DNA of 64,000 nt. Source: Streptacidiphilus fuscans. Its GTDB lineage: Bacteria > Actinomycetota > Actinomycetes > Streptomycetales > Streptomycetaceae. Location: positions 462,474 through 526,473 of the forward strand of contig NZ_JADPRT010000003.1 of the NCBI RefSeq assembly GCF_015690355.1. Reading direction: 5' to 3'. The notes beneath the pieces were generated by a model that saw only the letters and a program-made list of their open reading frames with translations, ran no database searches and was not told the origin of the DNA. Positions within the stretch are counted from its first letter, which is position 1; each line of letters begins with the position of its first letter. Made by a program: the position numbers and the translations under genes. Positions 42,437 to 53,817 of the stretch are shown piece after piece.

Positions 42437-43561
42437 ATGACCACCACGCTCACCCAGCCGCTCACCAGCCGATTCACCAGACGGCCCGACGCGCCGCACC
42501 CTGTCACCCGTCACCCCTTCGTCGCGGCGGCCGGCCGCTTCGGACCGAACTGGTACGCGGCGGTGATGGGCACCGCCATCGTCGCCAACGGCGCACACGT
42601 CCTGCCGGGCGTCGCCTCGACGGCGTGGGCGCAGGTGTGGGCGCAGGCGTTCTGGGCGCTGGGCTTCGCCGGGCTGGTGGTGTTGGCCGGGACGCGGCTC
42701 GTGGGCCGACTGCACCACGCTCGGGTCCGGCCCCTGGACGACCCGTCCGTCGCGGTCTTCCTCGGCTGCCCGCCGATGGCGCTCATGGCCGTCGGCTTCG
42801 GCGCCCTGGGCGCGGGCGAGCCCCTGCTCGGACACGGCCTGGCACTGGCGCTGGACGCCGTGCTGTGGACGCTGGGGACGGTCTACGGGCTCTGGGCGGC
42901 CGGGACGGTCCTCTACCGGCTGGCCATGCACTACGACGTGGCCCGGGCGGACGCTGCGCCGACCTGGCTGCTGCCGGTGGTCGCGCCGATGGTCTCCGCG
43001 GCGCTCGGCCCGGCGCTGATCCCGCATCTGCCGGTCGGGCAGGCGCAGTTGACGATGCTCTTCGCCTGTATCGCGATGTTCGGCCTCAGCCTGGTCGCGG
43101 TGCTGATGCTGCTGCCGACGCTCTTCGCCCGGCTCGCCCACGACGGGCCGCTGCCGCCCGCGTTGATCCCCACGCTGTTCCTGGTGCTCGGCCCGCTCGG
43201 CCAGTCGGTCACCGCCGTGACCCAGTTCGCCGCGCACGGCCCGGCGGCGCTCGGCGCTCCGCTCGGCGGCTTCGCGCTGCTGTACGGCGTGCCGGTGTTC
43301 GGCTTCGCGCTGCTCTGGCTGGCGGTGGCGGGCGCGGCGACGGTCCACGGCCTGCGCAAGGGGATGCCGTTCGCCATGACCTGGTGGGCGTACACCTTCC
43401 CGGTGGGCACCTGCGTCACCGGCGCCGCAGGGCTCTACGCCCGCACCGGGCTCACCGCCTTCGCGGTCGTACAGGTGGCGCTGTACGTGCTCCTGGTGTC
43501 GGCCTGGGCCGTGGCGGCGGTGCGCACGGCCCGAGCGCTGCCGACGTTCCTGCGCGGCTGA
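42437..43561 (+). CDS. TDT-family (tellurite-resistance/dicarboxylate/sulfite) transporter
   Basis: This 374-aa membrane protein has about ten helices and an N-terminal FGPNWYAAVMGTAIVANGAHVL block typical of TDT transporters (TehA, Mae1, SSU1). Such proteins move C4-dicarboxylates, sulfite or tellurite-related anions. ATG 42437 follows GGTGGAGAC. The divergent LysR regulator supports inducible expression. The transported ion is unknown. Confidence 0.85.
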   Translation: MTTTLTQPLTSRFTRRPDAPHPVTRHPFVAAAGRFGPNWYAAVMGTAIVANGAHVLPGVASTAWAQVWAQAFWALGFAGLVVLAGTRLVGRLHHARVRPLDDPSVAVFLGCPPMALMAVGFGALGAGEPLLGHGLALALDAVLWTLGTVYGLWAAGTVLYRLAMHYDVARADAAPTWLLPVVAPMVSAALGPALIPHLPVGQAQLTMLFACIAMFGLSLVAVLMLLPTLFARLAHDGPLPPALIPTLFLVLGPLGQSVTAVTQFAAHGPAALGAPLGGFALLYGVPVFGFALLWLAVAGAATVHGLRKGMPFAMTWWAYTFPVGTCVTGAAGLYARTGLTAFAVVQVALYVLLVSAWAVAAVRTARALPTFLRG

Positions 43562-43563
43562 GG

Positions 43564-44091
43564 TCAGGACGCCTCGGGGTAGGCGACCGAGGTGTCGGCC
43601 CAGTCCAGCGCGGTCAGGATGGTGTGGCGCAGCTGCTGGTCGGTCCAGCTGGTGTCGAACTCCAGCGGAAGCACCGGCGAGACCTCTTCGAGGGTGCTGA
43701 TCATCGGGCTGTGCGCGACGGCCTTGTCCACCAGCAGCACCACCGGCTTGCGCAGCGCGGTGGCCCAGCCCAGCTCCATGCCGACGCCCGCGGAGAGCGG
43801 CGAGCCGACGTAGGCGATGGCCAGGTCCGCCGACTGCATGGCACGGAACGCGGACGGGACGCGCATGCCGGTTCCGACACCGCGGGTCGTCCAGACGTCG
43901 TCGTGGTGCGTGCTGAACACGCTGACACCGCAGTCCAGAAGGGCCTCGCGCACGGCGTTTATCCGGCCGCGCAGGGCCAGGCTGAAGACGCCGTCGGCCG
44001 GTCCGGTCAGGCGCAGGGACGGCGCGGCGAGGAACACGCGCACGGTGCGGCGTGCGTCTGCGGCGATCTCGACGTCGGACAGCTCAGTCAT
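43564..44091 (-). CDS. Nucleoside 2-deoxyribosyltransferase-like hydrolase
   Basis: This 175-aa protein has the Rossmann-like fold of nucleoside 2-deoxyribosyltransferases and CMP hydrolases: VRVFLAAPSLRL near the start, FRAMQSADLAIAYVG and SPLSAGVGMELGWATALRKP, where the Glu of MELG matches the catalytic Glu position. Such enzymes cleave or swap nucleobases. ATG 44091 follows GGAGCTGATC. It lies 198 nt downstream of, and on the same strand as, the TrmB/LuxR regulator 44290-45366, so it may be a functional partner. Role in base hydrolysis or signalling is inferred. Confidence 0.7.
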   Translation of the reverse strand: MTELSDVEIAADARRTVRVFLAAPSLRLTGPADGVFSLALRGRINAVREALLDCGVSVFSTHHDDVWTTRGVGTGMRVPSAFRAMQSADLAIAYVGSPLSAGVGMELGWATALRKPVVLLVDKAVAHSPMISTLEEVSPVLPLEFDTSWTDQQLRHTILTALDWADTSVAYPEAS

Positions 44092-44289
44092 GATCAGCTC
44101 CGATTGAAAAGTTGACCAGAGCGAGTCAAATCCCGTACGTTGCCGGATACTTGTCTCATCGGTCTGGTGTGGAGGATCAGGCGCCGGCCGGCGGCCCTTG
44201 GGGGATGTATCGATGGTGCCGGGGGCCACGAGTGAGCGTCTACGCGGCCCCTGTGACAGCAAGTTGCCTCCCAGTGGCACGACCATGCG

Positions 44290-45366
44290 TCAGCTGTCGA
44301 CGGCGGTGCTGGTCAGCAGGCCCATCTGGGCTGCTTTGACGCCTGCTTCGAAGCGGCTCTCCGCACCGAGCTCCTGCATGATGGAGGCGATGTGACGGCG
44401 GCAGGTCCGGACCGACATGCCCAACCGCTTGGCGACCACCTCGTCCTTGAGGCCCTGGGCCAGCAGGTCGAGGACCGCCAGCCGGAGGTCACCGGACACA
44501 CCCTGGTAGCCGGGGCCCTCGGTGATGAACGGGACGGCGCTGACCCAGAACTGGTCGAAGAGGGTGCAGAGAAAGGAAATGAGCACCGGCTCGCGGACGA
44601 TGACCGCACCCGGAGCCTGGTGCGGGTTGCTGCGCTTGGGGATGAAGGCGACCTCACGGTCGAAGATGAACATCCGCTCGGCAAGCTGGTCGGCGGTGCG
44701 GATCTGGGCACCGGCCTCGACCATGGTCGACACGTAGGAGCGCATGCTCAACTGCGTGCGTGTGGTGTGCTGGTAAAGGACTCGAACACGAACTCCGCGA
44801 TTGACCGCCGCCAAGTTGGTGGGGAGCGCGGTCTGCAACAGTGCCGGGTCCCGGAATCCGCCGGGCTGTACGATCAACATTTCCTTGGAGCAGGTGTCGA
44901 GCGCCTGGTTGACCAGGAACTGCACTTCGGCCGCCTCGGAGACGATTTCCAGACCACCCTCCACCGGGTTGGAAACCGTGCGCCCCAGATATGCGGGCAT
45001 CAGCTGGAGCAGGCGCTCCCGAGTGATCTCCATGGCGTCGCGGTAGGTCCGTATCGTCGACTCCAGCGGCTCGGCGAGCCGGGCGGCCGCCAACTCCGGG
45101 TTGACGGGTATCAGGACGTTGGAATCCTCGGCCGAGACCTGGAGAAGGCGACAGGCCACCAAGGTGTCTCGGCACTCCGTGAGCTCATCGTGTTCGAGCC
45201 CGGTGGCCTTGGCTGCGCTGTCGTATCTGAACTCCCCGTCCACCAGAGCCCTGCGGTAGACGGTGACCGCTGACGGGGTCAGCTCGGGAGGGAGCAGCGA
45301 ACCCGTTGTCGTCGAATCGTCCACATTGACCCCGAAATCTTCTCTGGCCACTTCAAGACCGGCCAC
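44290..45366 (-). CDS. TrmB/LuxR-type transcriptional regulator, second paralogue
   Basis: This 358-aa protein has the same layout as the regulator at 15809-16852: an N-terminal TrmB-like winged helix (VTVYRRALVDGEFRYDSAAK), a central PLD-like region (EMLIVQPGGFRDPALLQTAL, RMFIFDREVAFIPKRS) and a C-terminal LuxR HTH (LRLAVLDLLAQGLKDEVVAK to SRFEAGVKAAQMGLL). It lacks an obvious ribosome site at GTG 45366, so the start is uncertain. It is divergent from the 46-aa secreted peptide gene and upstream of the deoxyribosyltransferase-like gene. I infer it senses a peptide or metabolite, with the PLD-like region as the ligand pocket. Confidence 0.82.
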   Translation of the reverse strand: MAGLEVAREDFGVNVDDSTTTGSLLPPELTPSAVTVYRRALVDGEFRYDSAAKATGLEHDELTECRDTLVACRLLQVSAEDSNVLIPVNPELAAARLAEPLESTIRTYRDAMEITRERLLQLMPAYLGRTVSNPVEGGLEIVSEAAEVQFLVNQALDTCSKEMLIVQPGGFRDPALLQTALPTNLAAVNRGVRVRVLYQHTTRTQLSMRSYVSTMVEAGAQIRTADQLAERMFIFDREVAFIPKRSNPHQAPGAVIVREPVLISFLCTLFDQFWVSAVPFITEGPGYQGVSGDLRLAVLDLLAQGLKDEVVAKRLGMSVRTCRRHIASIMQELGAESRFEAGVKAAQMGLLTSTAVDS

Positions 45367-45510
45367 TTGTTGCCAGTATCGAACACCAGGTGGCTTTGCG
45401 TACGTGCTTCATTGTGATGCATGACGGTCACGGGGGAACCGACTCGAAGCAAGCACATTGGCCTAGGGTCAACGTTGTCCAGTGACCCATGCTCGAAAGG
45501 AAGTGGTCTC
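45367..45510. promoter_or_regulatory. Divergent region between regulator and secreted peptide
   Basis: This 144-nt region carries the promoters of the second TrmB/LuxR regulator and the 46-aa peptide. The ribosome site GAAAGGAAG at about 45495-45503 precedes ATG 45511. The first region's CAGG-N7-CCTG element is not present. Confidence 0.4.
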
Positions 45511-45651
45511 ATGCGTTCCGCCCGCCGTGTACGTCTGGCTGTCCTGGCGCTGTCGCTCAGCGCAGTGGTCCTCCTTGCGGGGGCCGGGGCTGCCTCGGCG
45601 GACACGATCTGGAACGGTGCAGGGTCCAACGCGGTGGCCGCGCAACCCTGA
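45511..45651 (+). CDS. 46-aa secreted peptide precursor
   Basis: This 46-aa product has a clear signal peptide (MRSARRVRLA basic start, VLALSLSAVVLLAGAGAASA core) with a signal-peptidase site after ASA (residue 30), leaving a 16-aa mature peptide DTIWNGAGSNAVAAQP. GAAAGGAAG precedes ATG 45511. A strong hairpin follows 44 nt after the stop, so it is a monocistronic unit. Its place divergent from a TrmB/LuxR regulator suggests a signalling peptide for that regulator, though a cell-wall or developmental role is possible. Confidence 0.7.
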   Translation: MRSARRVRLAVLALSLSAVVLLAGAGAASADTIWNGAGSNAVAAQP

Positions 45652-45695
45652 TAAAGCTCCCCGGCCGATCCTCCTCGGCGACCGGGGTAAGCGAA

Positions 45696-45735
45696 AACTG
45701 AGGGGCCGTGCCTCCCCGGACACGGCCCCTCAGTT
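45696..45735. terminator. Bidirectional hairpin terminator between peptide gene and hspR
   Basis: Perfect 15-bp stem AACTGAGGGGCCGTG / CACGGCCCCTCAGTT with a 10-nt loop. It sits between the convergent peptide and hspR genes and is preceded by A-rich GCGAAA. Confidence 0.85.
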
Positions 45736-45777
45736 GACGCTATGTGTGTGACATGCCCGCGTCAGCGGGCGTTGCCC

Positions 45778-46287
45778 TCAGCGGTTGTTGCCCTCGCCGC
45801 GGCCCTTGGGGCGCCAGACGACCAGGGCCGAGCTCTGCTGGTACGGGACCAGATCGCGGCGGTACGACGCGTGGACCGCCGCTGCCGCGGCCTCCGCCGC
45901 GCCCTGGAGTTCGGCGACGCGGGCCTGGAGCGCGGCGACCTGGTTCTCCAGCTCGATGATCCGCTTGATGCCCGCGAGGTTGATGCCCTCCTCCTGGGAG
46001 AGCCGCTGGACCTCGCGGAGCTGTTCGATGTCGCGGGACGAGTACCGCCGGCCGCGCCCGGCCGTGCGGTCGGGGGAGACCAGGCCGAGCCGGTCGTACT
46101 GACGCAGCGTCTGCGGGTGCAGACCGCTCAGCTCCGCCGCGACGGAGATGACGTAGACCGGGGTGTACTCGGTCAGCTGGTACGTGACCCGGGGGCCGCG
46201 CGCCGCTCCGCCGCCGACCGCTCCGCCGCCGACCGGGTTGCCGGGCCCGCCCATGCCCTGGGGTCCGCCGTCGTTGGTGCCGGGCAT
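45778..46287 (-). CDS. hspR: MerR-family heat-shock repressor HspR
   Basis: This 169-aa protein has a Gly/Pro-rich N-terminus and the MerR-type HTH VYVISVAAELSGLHPQTLRQ then YDRLGLVSPDRTAGRGRRYS and a coiled-coil dimerisation helix LAGIKRIIELENQVAALQAR. In actinobacteria HspR represses the dnaK operon by binding HAIR sites with DnaK as corepressor. It begins 1 nt after the dnaJ stop, which agrees with the dnaK-grpE-dnaJ-hspR order. Confidence 0.95.
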   Translation of the reverse strand: MPGTNDGGPQGMGGPGNPVGGGAVGGGAARGPRVTYQLTEYTPVYVISVAAELSGLHPQTLRQYDRLGLVSPDRTAGRGRRYSSRDIEQLREVQRLSQEEGINLAGIKRIIELENQVAALQARVAELQGAAEAAAAAVHASYRRDLVPYQQSSALVVWRPKGRGEGNNR

Positions 46288-46288
46288 C

Positions 46289-47464
46289 TCACGCCTCCTC
46301 CGCTGCCTTGAACAGCGCCGCCCGCGGGTCCTCCGCGGCCGTTGCCTCGCGGTACTTCGTCAGGGCCGCCCTGGCCTCGCCCTCCGTCTCCAGAGGGACC
46401 GTGACCTCGACGGTGACCAGCAGGTCGCCGCGGGTGCCGTCCTTGCGGACCGCGCCCTTGCCGCGGGCCCGCATGGTGCGACCGTTGGCGGTGCCCGCCG
46501 GGATCTTCATGGTGACCGCCGGGCCGCCGAGGGTCGGCACCCGGATCGTGCCACCCAACGCCGCCTCGGGGAAGGAGACCGGCACGGTCACCGTCAGATT
46601 GTCGCCGCGTCGGCCGAAGACCGGGTGCGGGGTGACGTGGACCGTCACGTACAGGTCGCCCGCCGGGCCGCCGCGCTCGCCCTGGGCGCCCTTGCCCTTG
46701 AGCCGGATCCGCTGGTCCTCGCCGACTCCGGCGGGGATCCGGACCTGCATGGTCCGGGCCGACGTGGCGCGGCCGCTGCCGTGGCAGACCTCGCACGGGT
46801 CGTCGACCAGCAGGCCGCGGCCCTTGCAGTCGCGGCAGGGCTCGCTCAGCGCGAAGCTGCCCTGGCCCCGGCTGACATGGCCGGTGCCGACGCAGGTCGG
46901 GCAGACCCGGGGGGTGGTGCCGGCCTTGGCGCCGGTGCCCGCACAGGCCTTGCACGGGGACTGGCTGGTCATCCGGATCGGGACCGTGGCGCCCTCGACC
47001 GCCTCGACGAAGCTGAGGGTGACCTCGGACTCGACGTCCGCGCCGCGCCTCGGCTGGGTGGAGGTGGTCCGACCACGGCCGCCGAAGAGACCGCCGAAGA
47101 GGTCGCCGACCCCGCCGCCGAAGCCCCCGCCCTGACCGCCCTGGCCGGGCTGTCCGGCGCCGCCGAACAGGTCGCCCAGGTCGAAGTTGAACCCGCCCTG
47201 GCCCGCCCCGCCGCGGAAGCCGCCGTTGGCGAAGAGCGTGCGCGCCTCGTCGTAGTCCTTGCGGCGCTTCGGGTCGGACAGGACGTCGTTGGCCTCGGAG
47301 ATCTCCTTGAAGCGCTCCTCGGCGGCCTTGTCACCCTTGTTGGCGTCCGGGTGGAACTCCCGGGCCAGCTTGCGGTACGCCTTCTTGATCTCAGCGATGG
47401 AGGCGTCCTTGGGCACGCCCAGGACCTTGTAGTAGTCCTTCTCCACGTAGTCCTTGCCGCTCAA
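46289..47464 (-). CDS. dnaJ: Chaperone DnaJ
   Basis: This 391-aa type-I J-protein has a J domain (YYKVLGVPKDASIAEIKKAY, HPD in EFHPDANKGD), a Gly/Phe region, four CxxCxGxG zinc motifs (CKACAGTG, CPTCVGTG, CRDCKGRG, CEVCHGSG) and a C-terminal substrate domain. The start is TTG 47464, supported by the strong ribosome site GAGGAGGGAGAGC. It delivers substrates to DnaK and stimulates its ATPase. The gap to grpE contains a long G homopolymer block. Confidence 0.95.
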   Translation of the reverse strand: MSGKDYVEKDYYKVLGVPKDASIAEIKKAYRKLAREFHPDANKGDKAAEERFKEISEANDVLSDPKRRKDYDEARTLFANGGFRGGAGQGGFNFDLGDLFGGAGQPGQGGQGGGFGGGVGDLFGGLFGGRGRTTSTQPRRGADVESEVTLSFVEAVEGATVPIRMTSQSPCKACAGTGAKAGTTPRVCPTCVGTGHVSRGQGSFALSEPCRDCKGRGLLVDDPCEVCHGSGRATSARTMQVRIPAGVGEDQRIRLKGKGAQGERGGPAGDLYVTVHVTPHPVFGRRGDNLTVTVPVSFPEAALGGTIRVPTLGGPAVTMKIPAGTANGRTMRARGKGAVRKDGTRGDLLVTVEVTVPLETEGEARAALTKYREATAAEDPRAALFKAAEEA

Positions 47465-47670
47465 AGCTCTCCCTCCTCACGCTCTGACCAACGACGCCCT
47501 GACCACTGCGATCACTGCACTGATCAGCGGTAGCGGGGGTGGGGGGGGGGGGGGGGGGGGGGCGCCCCCCGGGGGGGGGGGGGGCGGGCGCGCCGGGGGG
47601 GGGTGTGTTGGTGCGGTCGTAGGGGGGTGGGGGTTCGCGGCGTGTTGGGGGGCCCCCCACTCCCGGGCTG
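47465..47670. other. grpE-dnaJ spacer with G/C homopolymer block
   Basis: This 206-nt non-coding spacer contains a run of 22 G (47541-47562), six C and 14 G (47571-47584) near each other, then further G-rich DNA ending in TGGGGGGCCCCCCA (47646-47659), a palindrome that may terminate or attenuate after grpE. Pure runs of this length are rare in Streptomyces and are probably misassembled. Confidence 0.6.
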
Positions 47671-50288
<2,618 letters not shown>

Positions 50289-50459
50289 TTTATGTCGCCT
50301 TGACGCCGCAACCCCCCGGATGACGCATGTCACCTCTGCTTCCGCTGTGGTTTGGGTACAGGAATCGCTACGCTCGGCATGAACTGCGATAAGTTACTGC
50401 TGAGTACACCCAGTCCGGCAGCAGAGTCCTTCGCTCCGTAGGTGCTAGAGGAGCCCCCC

Positions 50460-52658
50460 ATGCAAATCGCCGCGATCATCGTGTCGCTGGTCCTGGCCGT
50501 GGTCGGCACCGCGCTCTTCCTGCGCGCGTTCCTCCAGATCTACGGCTTCGTGCGGCTCGGCCAGAACATGCCCGCCGGCGCGCGCACCAACGACTGGAAG
50601 GACCGGACGGTCACCGTCGTCCGCGAGTTCCTCGGTCACACCCGGATGAACAAGTGGGGCATCGTCGGTGTCGCCCACTGGTTCGTCGCCGTCGGCTTCT
50701 ACACCCTGGTGCTCACCCTGGTGAACGCCTTCGGTCAGCTCTTCGACGCCGACTTCACCCTGCCGATCATCGGCAAGTGGGCGCCGTACGAGGTCTTCAC
50801 CGAGCTGATCGGCGTGCTGACCACGCTCGGCATCGTGGTGCTGATCGTGATCCGGCAGCTGAGCAAGGCGAACAAGCCGGGCCGCAAGTCGCGCTTCGCC
50901 GGGTCGAACACCGGCTTCGCCTACTTCGTCGAGGCCGTCGTCCTGATCATCGGCATCGCCATCATGGTCCTGCGCGGCCTTGAGGGCGTGCTGCGCGGGG
51001 TGCACTCGTACGAGGTCAACTTCCTCTTCTCCTACCCGCTGACGGTCGCCTTCCGCGGGCTGTCGATCGACACGGTGAAGAACCTGGTCTACCTGGTCGC
51101 GATGATCAAGATCGCCACCTCGTTCATCTGGATGATCACGGTCTCGCTGCGCACCGACATGGGCGTCGCCTGGCACCGGTTCCTCGGCTTCCCGAACATC
51201 TGGTTCAAGCGCAACGCCAAGGGCGAGGTCGCGCTGGGCGCGCTGCTGCCGATGCACAGCAACGGCCAGCCGATCGACTTCGAGGACCCGGCCGACGACG
51301 CGGTGTTCGGCGTCTCCAAGGTCGAGGAGTTCGCCTGGAAGGGCATCCTGGACTTCTCCACCTGCACCGAGTGCGGTCGCTGCCAGTCGCAGTGCCCGGC
51401 CTGGAACACCGGCAAGCCGCTGTCGCCCAAGCTGCTGATCATGAGCCTGCGCGACCACGCCTACGCCAAGGCCCCCTACCTGCTCGCGGGTGAGGACAAG
51501 TCCGGCGTCCCTGCCGCCGCTGCCGCCGAGGCCGAGCGCCCGCTGATCGGCACCGCGGAAGAGAACGGCGTCATCGACCCGGACGTGCTGTGGTCCTGCA
51601 CCACCTGCGGCGCCTGCGTCGAGCAGTGCCCGGTGGACATCGAGCACATCGACCACATCGTCGACATGCGCCGCTACCAGGTGATGATCGAGAGCAGCTT
51701 CCCGACCGAGGCCGGGACGATGCTCAAGAACCTGGAGAACAAGGGCAACCCGTGGGGTCTGGCCACCAAGGCCAGGCTGGACTGGGTCAAGGAGCTCAAG
51801 AAGGAGACCGGCATCGAGGTGCCGGTGATCGGTCAGGACATCGAGCCCACCGAGGTCGAGTACCTGTACTGGGTCGGCTGCGCCGGGGCCCTGGAGGACC
51901 GGGCCAAGAAGACCACCAAGGCCTTCGCCGAGCTGCTGCACACCGCGGGCGTCAAGTTCGCGATCCTCGGCAAGGAGGAGACCTGCACCGGTGACTCCCC
52001 GCGCCGCCTCGGCAACGAGTTCCTCTTCCAGATGCTCGGCGCGCAGAACGTCGAGACGCTGAACGCGGCCCTGGAGGACGCTCCCACCAAGCGGATCGTC
52101 GCCACCTGCCCGCACTGCTTCAACACCCTGGCGAACGAGTACCCGCAGCTGGGCGGCCACTTCGAGGTCATCCACCACACCCAGCTGCTGCAGCACCTGA
52201 TCGACGAGGGCAAGCTGCTGCCGGTCAACCCGGTCGAGGGGCTCATCACCTACCACGACCCGTGCTACCTGGGCCGTCACAACAAGGTCTACACCCCGCC
52301 GCGCGAGATCATCGAGAAGGTCCCCGGTCTGCGCAACGAGGAGATGCACCGTCACAAGGAGCGCGGCTTCTGCTGTGGCGCCGGTGGCGCGCGGATGTGG
52401 ATGGAGGAGCGGATCGGCAAGCGCATCAACACCGAGCGCGTGGACGAGGCGCTGTCGCTCAACCCCGACATCGTCTCCACCGCCTGCCCGTTCTGCCTGG
52501 TGATGCTCTCCGACTCGGTCAACGGCAAGAAGAACGACGGCGCGGCCAAGGAGAGCCTGCGCGTCGTGGACGTGGCCCAGCTGCTGCTGGAGTCGGTCAA
52601 GGCCGACCCGGCCGAGCCGCAGGCCCCGGCCGAGGAGCCGGAGCCGGTCTCGTCCTGA
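50460..52658 (+). CDS. EtfD-like membrane iron-sulfur oxidoreductase
   Basis: This 732-aa protein has about six N-terminal membrane helices of a NarI/HdrE-like haem-b type module (residues 1-260), then two ferredoxin 4Fe-4S motifs (CTECGRCQSQCP, CTTCGACVEQCP) and two CCG (HdrD-like) domains (the second with CYLGRH and CCGAGG). The order matches EtfD of Mycobacterium, which accepts electrons from the electron-transfer flavoprotein in fatty-acid oxidation and passes them to the respiratory quinone. ATG 50460 follows GAGGAG. It is divergent from dnaK. The acyl-CoA dehydrogenase at 5.7 kb would be a potential user of it. Confidence 0.85.
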   Translation: MQIAAIIVSLVLAVVGTALFLRAFLQIYGFVRLGQNMPAGARTNDWKDRTVTVVREFLGHTRMNKWGIVGVAHWFVAVGFYTLVLTLVNAFGQLFDADFTLPIIGKWAPYEVFTELIGVLTTLGIVVLIVIRQLSKANKPGRKSRFAGSNTGFAYFVEAVVLIIGIAIMVLRGLEGVLRGVHSYEVNFLFSYPLTVAFRGLSIDTVKNLVYLVAMIKIATSFIWMITVSLRTDMGVAWHRFLGFPNIWFKRNAKGEVALGALLPMHSNGQPIDFEDPADDAVFGVSKVEEFAWKGILDFSTCTECGRCQSQCPAWNTGKPLSPKLLIMSLRDHAYAKAPYLLAGEDKSGVPAAAAAEAERPLIGTAEENGVIDPDVLWSCTTCGACVEQCPVDIEHIDHIVDMRRYQVMIESSFPTEAGTMLKNLENKGNPWGLATKARLDWVKELKKETGIEVPVIGQDIEPTEVEYLYWVGCAGALEDRAKKTTKAFAELLHTAGVKFAILGKEETCTGDSPRRLGNEFLFQMLGAQNVETLNAALEDAPTKRIVATCPHCFNTLANEYPQLGGHFEVIHHTQLLQHLIDEGKLLPVNPVEGLITYHDPCYLGRHNKVYTPPREIIEKVPGLRNEEMHRHKERGFCCGAGGARMWMEERIGKRINTERVDEALSLNPDIVSTACPFCLVMLSDSVNGKKNDGAAKESLRVVDVAQLLLESVKADPAEPQAPAEEPEPVSS

Positions 52659-52693
52659 GCCGCCGCGCGGTGCGAGCCGCGTGATGAACGACT

Positions 52694-52800
52694 GACGGCC
52701 CGTCGGATCGCTGCCTGCGTGGTGCAGGCGACGATCCGGCGGGCCGTCAGCGTTGACGAGGGTCAGCGTTGACGAGGGTCAGCGTTGACGAGGGTCAGCG
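52694..52800. terminator. Terminator hairpin and 16-bp tandem repeat after the EtfD-like gene
   Basis: The stem GACGGCCCGTCGGATCG / CGATCCGGCGGGCCGTC (one mismatch) closes a 21-nt loop at 52694-52748. It runs into three and a partial copies of the 16-bp unit GTCAGCGTTGACGAGG (52746-52800). The last copy carries the stop codon of the convergent guanylyltransferase gene. Confidence 0.75.
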
Positions 52801-53817
52801 TGCGAGTTCGGCCGGGACCGCGGAGACGTGGTCGCCGTCCGCGATGACCGCGTCGCGCAGGACCACGCCGTCGGCGACCGTGGCGTTCTCGCCCAGCACG
52901 CAGGACTCGATGTCCGCGCCCGCGCCGATCACCACGCCGTCCATGACCACGCTGCCGTGCACGCGCGTGTCCTCGCGGACAACCGCCTTGCGGCCGATGG
53001 TCGTTCCGCCGGACAGCGTCGCGCTGTCGGCCACCTCGGCGTCGTCGAGGACCAGGGCCTCGCCCCGGGGGCCCGGCAGGGCGGGGCTGGGGACCAGGCC
53101 GCGGACCAGGTCCGTGGAGCCCTTGACGAAGGCCTGCGGCGTGCCGAGGTCGAGCCAGTAGGAGGTGTCGACCACGCCCAGCACCCGGCCGCCGTCGGCC
53201 AGCAGCCCGGGGAAGACCTCGCGCTCCACGGAGACCTCGCGCCCGGCCGGGATGCGGTCGATGACCGAGCGGGTGAAGACGTAACACCCCGCGTTGATCT
53301 GGTCGGTGACGATCTCCTCCGGCGTGGTCGGCTTCTCGCGGAAGTCGAGCACCCAGTTGTCCTCGTCGGTCGGCACCAGGCCGAACGCGCGCGGGTCGGC
53401 GACGCGGGTGAGGTGCAGCGTCACGTCCGCCTTCGCGTCGCGGTGACGCCGCACCAGGTCGGCGATGTCCAGGCCGGAGAGGATGTCGCCGTTGAAGACC
53501 AGGACGGGCTCGTCCGGGCCGCTGGTCAGCATCTCGGCGGCGTTGCGGATGGCGCCGCCGGTGCCCAGCGGCGTCTCCTCGGTGATGTAGCAGAGCTCGA
53601 TCCCGTAGGCCGAGCCGTCGCCGAAGTGCGCGCGGAAGGCGTCCGGCAGGTAGGAGGTGGCCAGCACCAGCCGCGTGACGCCGGCCTCGGCGGCGCGGCG
53701 GACCAGGTGCTCCATGATGGGCACGCCACCGGCGGGCACCATCGGCTTCGGGCGCGTGAGCGTCAGCGGGTGGAGCCGGGTGCCCTTTCCGCCGACGAGC
53801 AGAAGCGCCTGGGTCAT
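52795..53817 (-). CDS. Mannose-1-phosphate guanylyltransferase-like nucleotidyltransferase
   Basis: This 340-aa protein starts with the nucleotidyl-transferase signature LLLVGGKGTRLHPLTLTRPK, has VFNGDILSGLD (metal Asp), WVLDFREKP and NAGCYVF, and ends in a left-handed beta-helix (hexapeptide) domain (ATLSGGTTIGRKAVVRED). It would activate mannose or another sugar-1-phosphate for glycan synthesis. ATG 53817 follows AAGGGGA. The stop falls in the terminal copy of a 16-bp tandem repeat. The substrate sugar is inferred from similarity to GDP-mannose enzymes. Confidence 0.85.
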   Translation of the reverse strand: MTQALLLVGGKGTRLHPLTLTRPKPMVPAGGVPIMEHLVRRAAEAGVTRLVLATSYLPDAFRAHFGDGSAYGIELCYITEETPLGTGGAIRNAAEMLTSGPDEPVLVFNGDILSGLDIADLVRRHRDAKADVTLHLTRVADPRAFGLVPTDEDNWVLDFREKPTTPEEIVTDQINAGCYVFTRSVIDRIPAGREVSVEREVFPGLLADGGRVLGVVDTSYWLDLGTPQAFVKGSTDLVRGLVPSPALPGPRGEALVLDDAEVADSATLSGGTTIGRKAVVREDTRVHGSVVMDGVVIGAGADIESCVLGENATVADGVVLRDAVIADGDHVSAVPAELAR

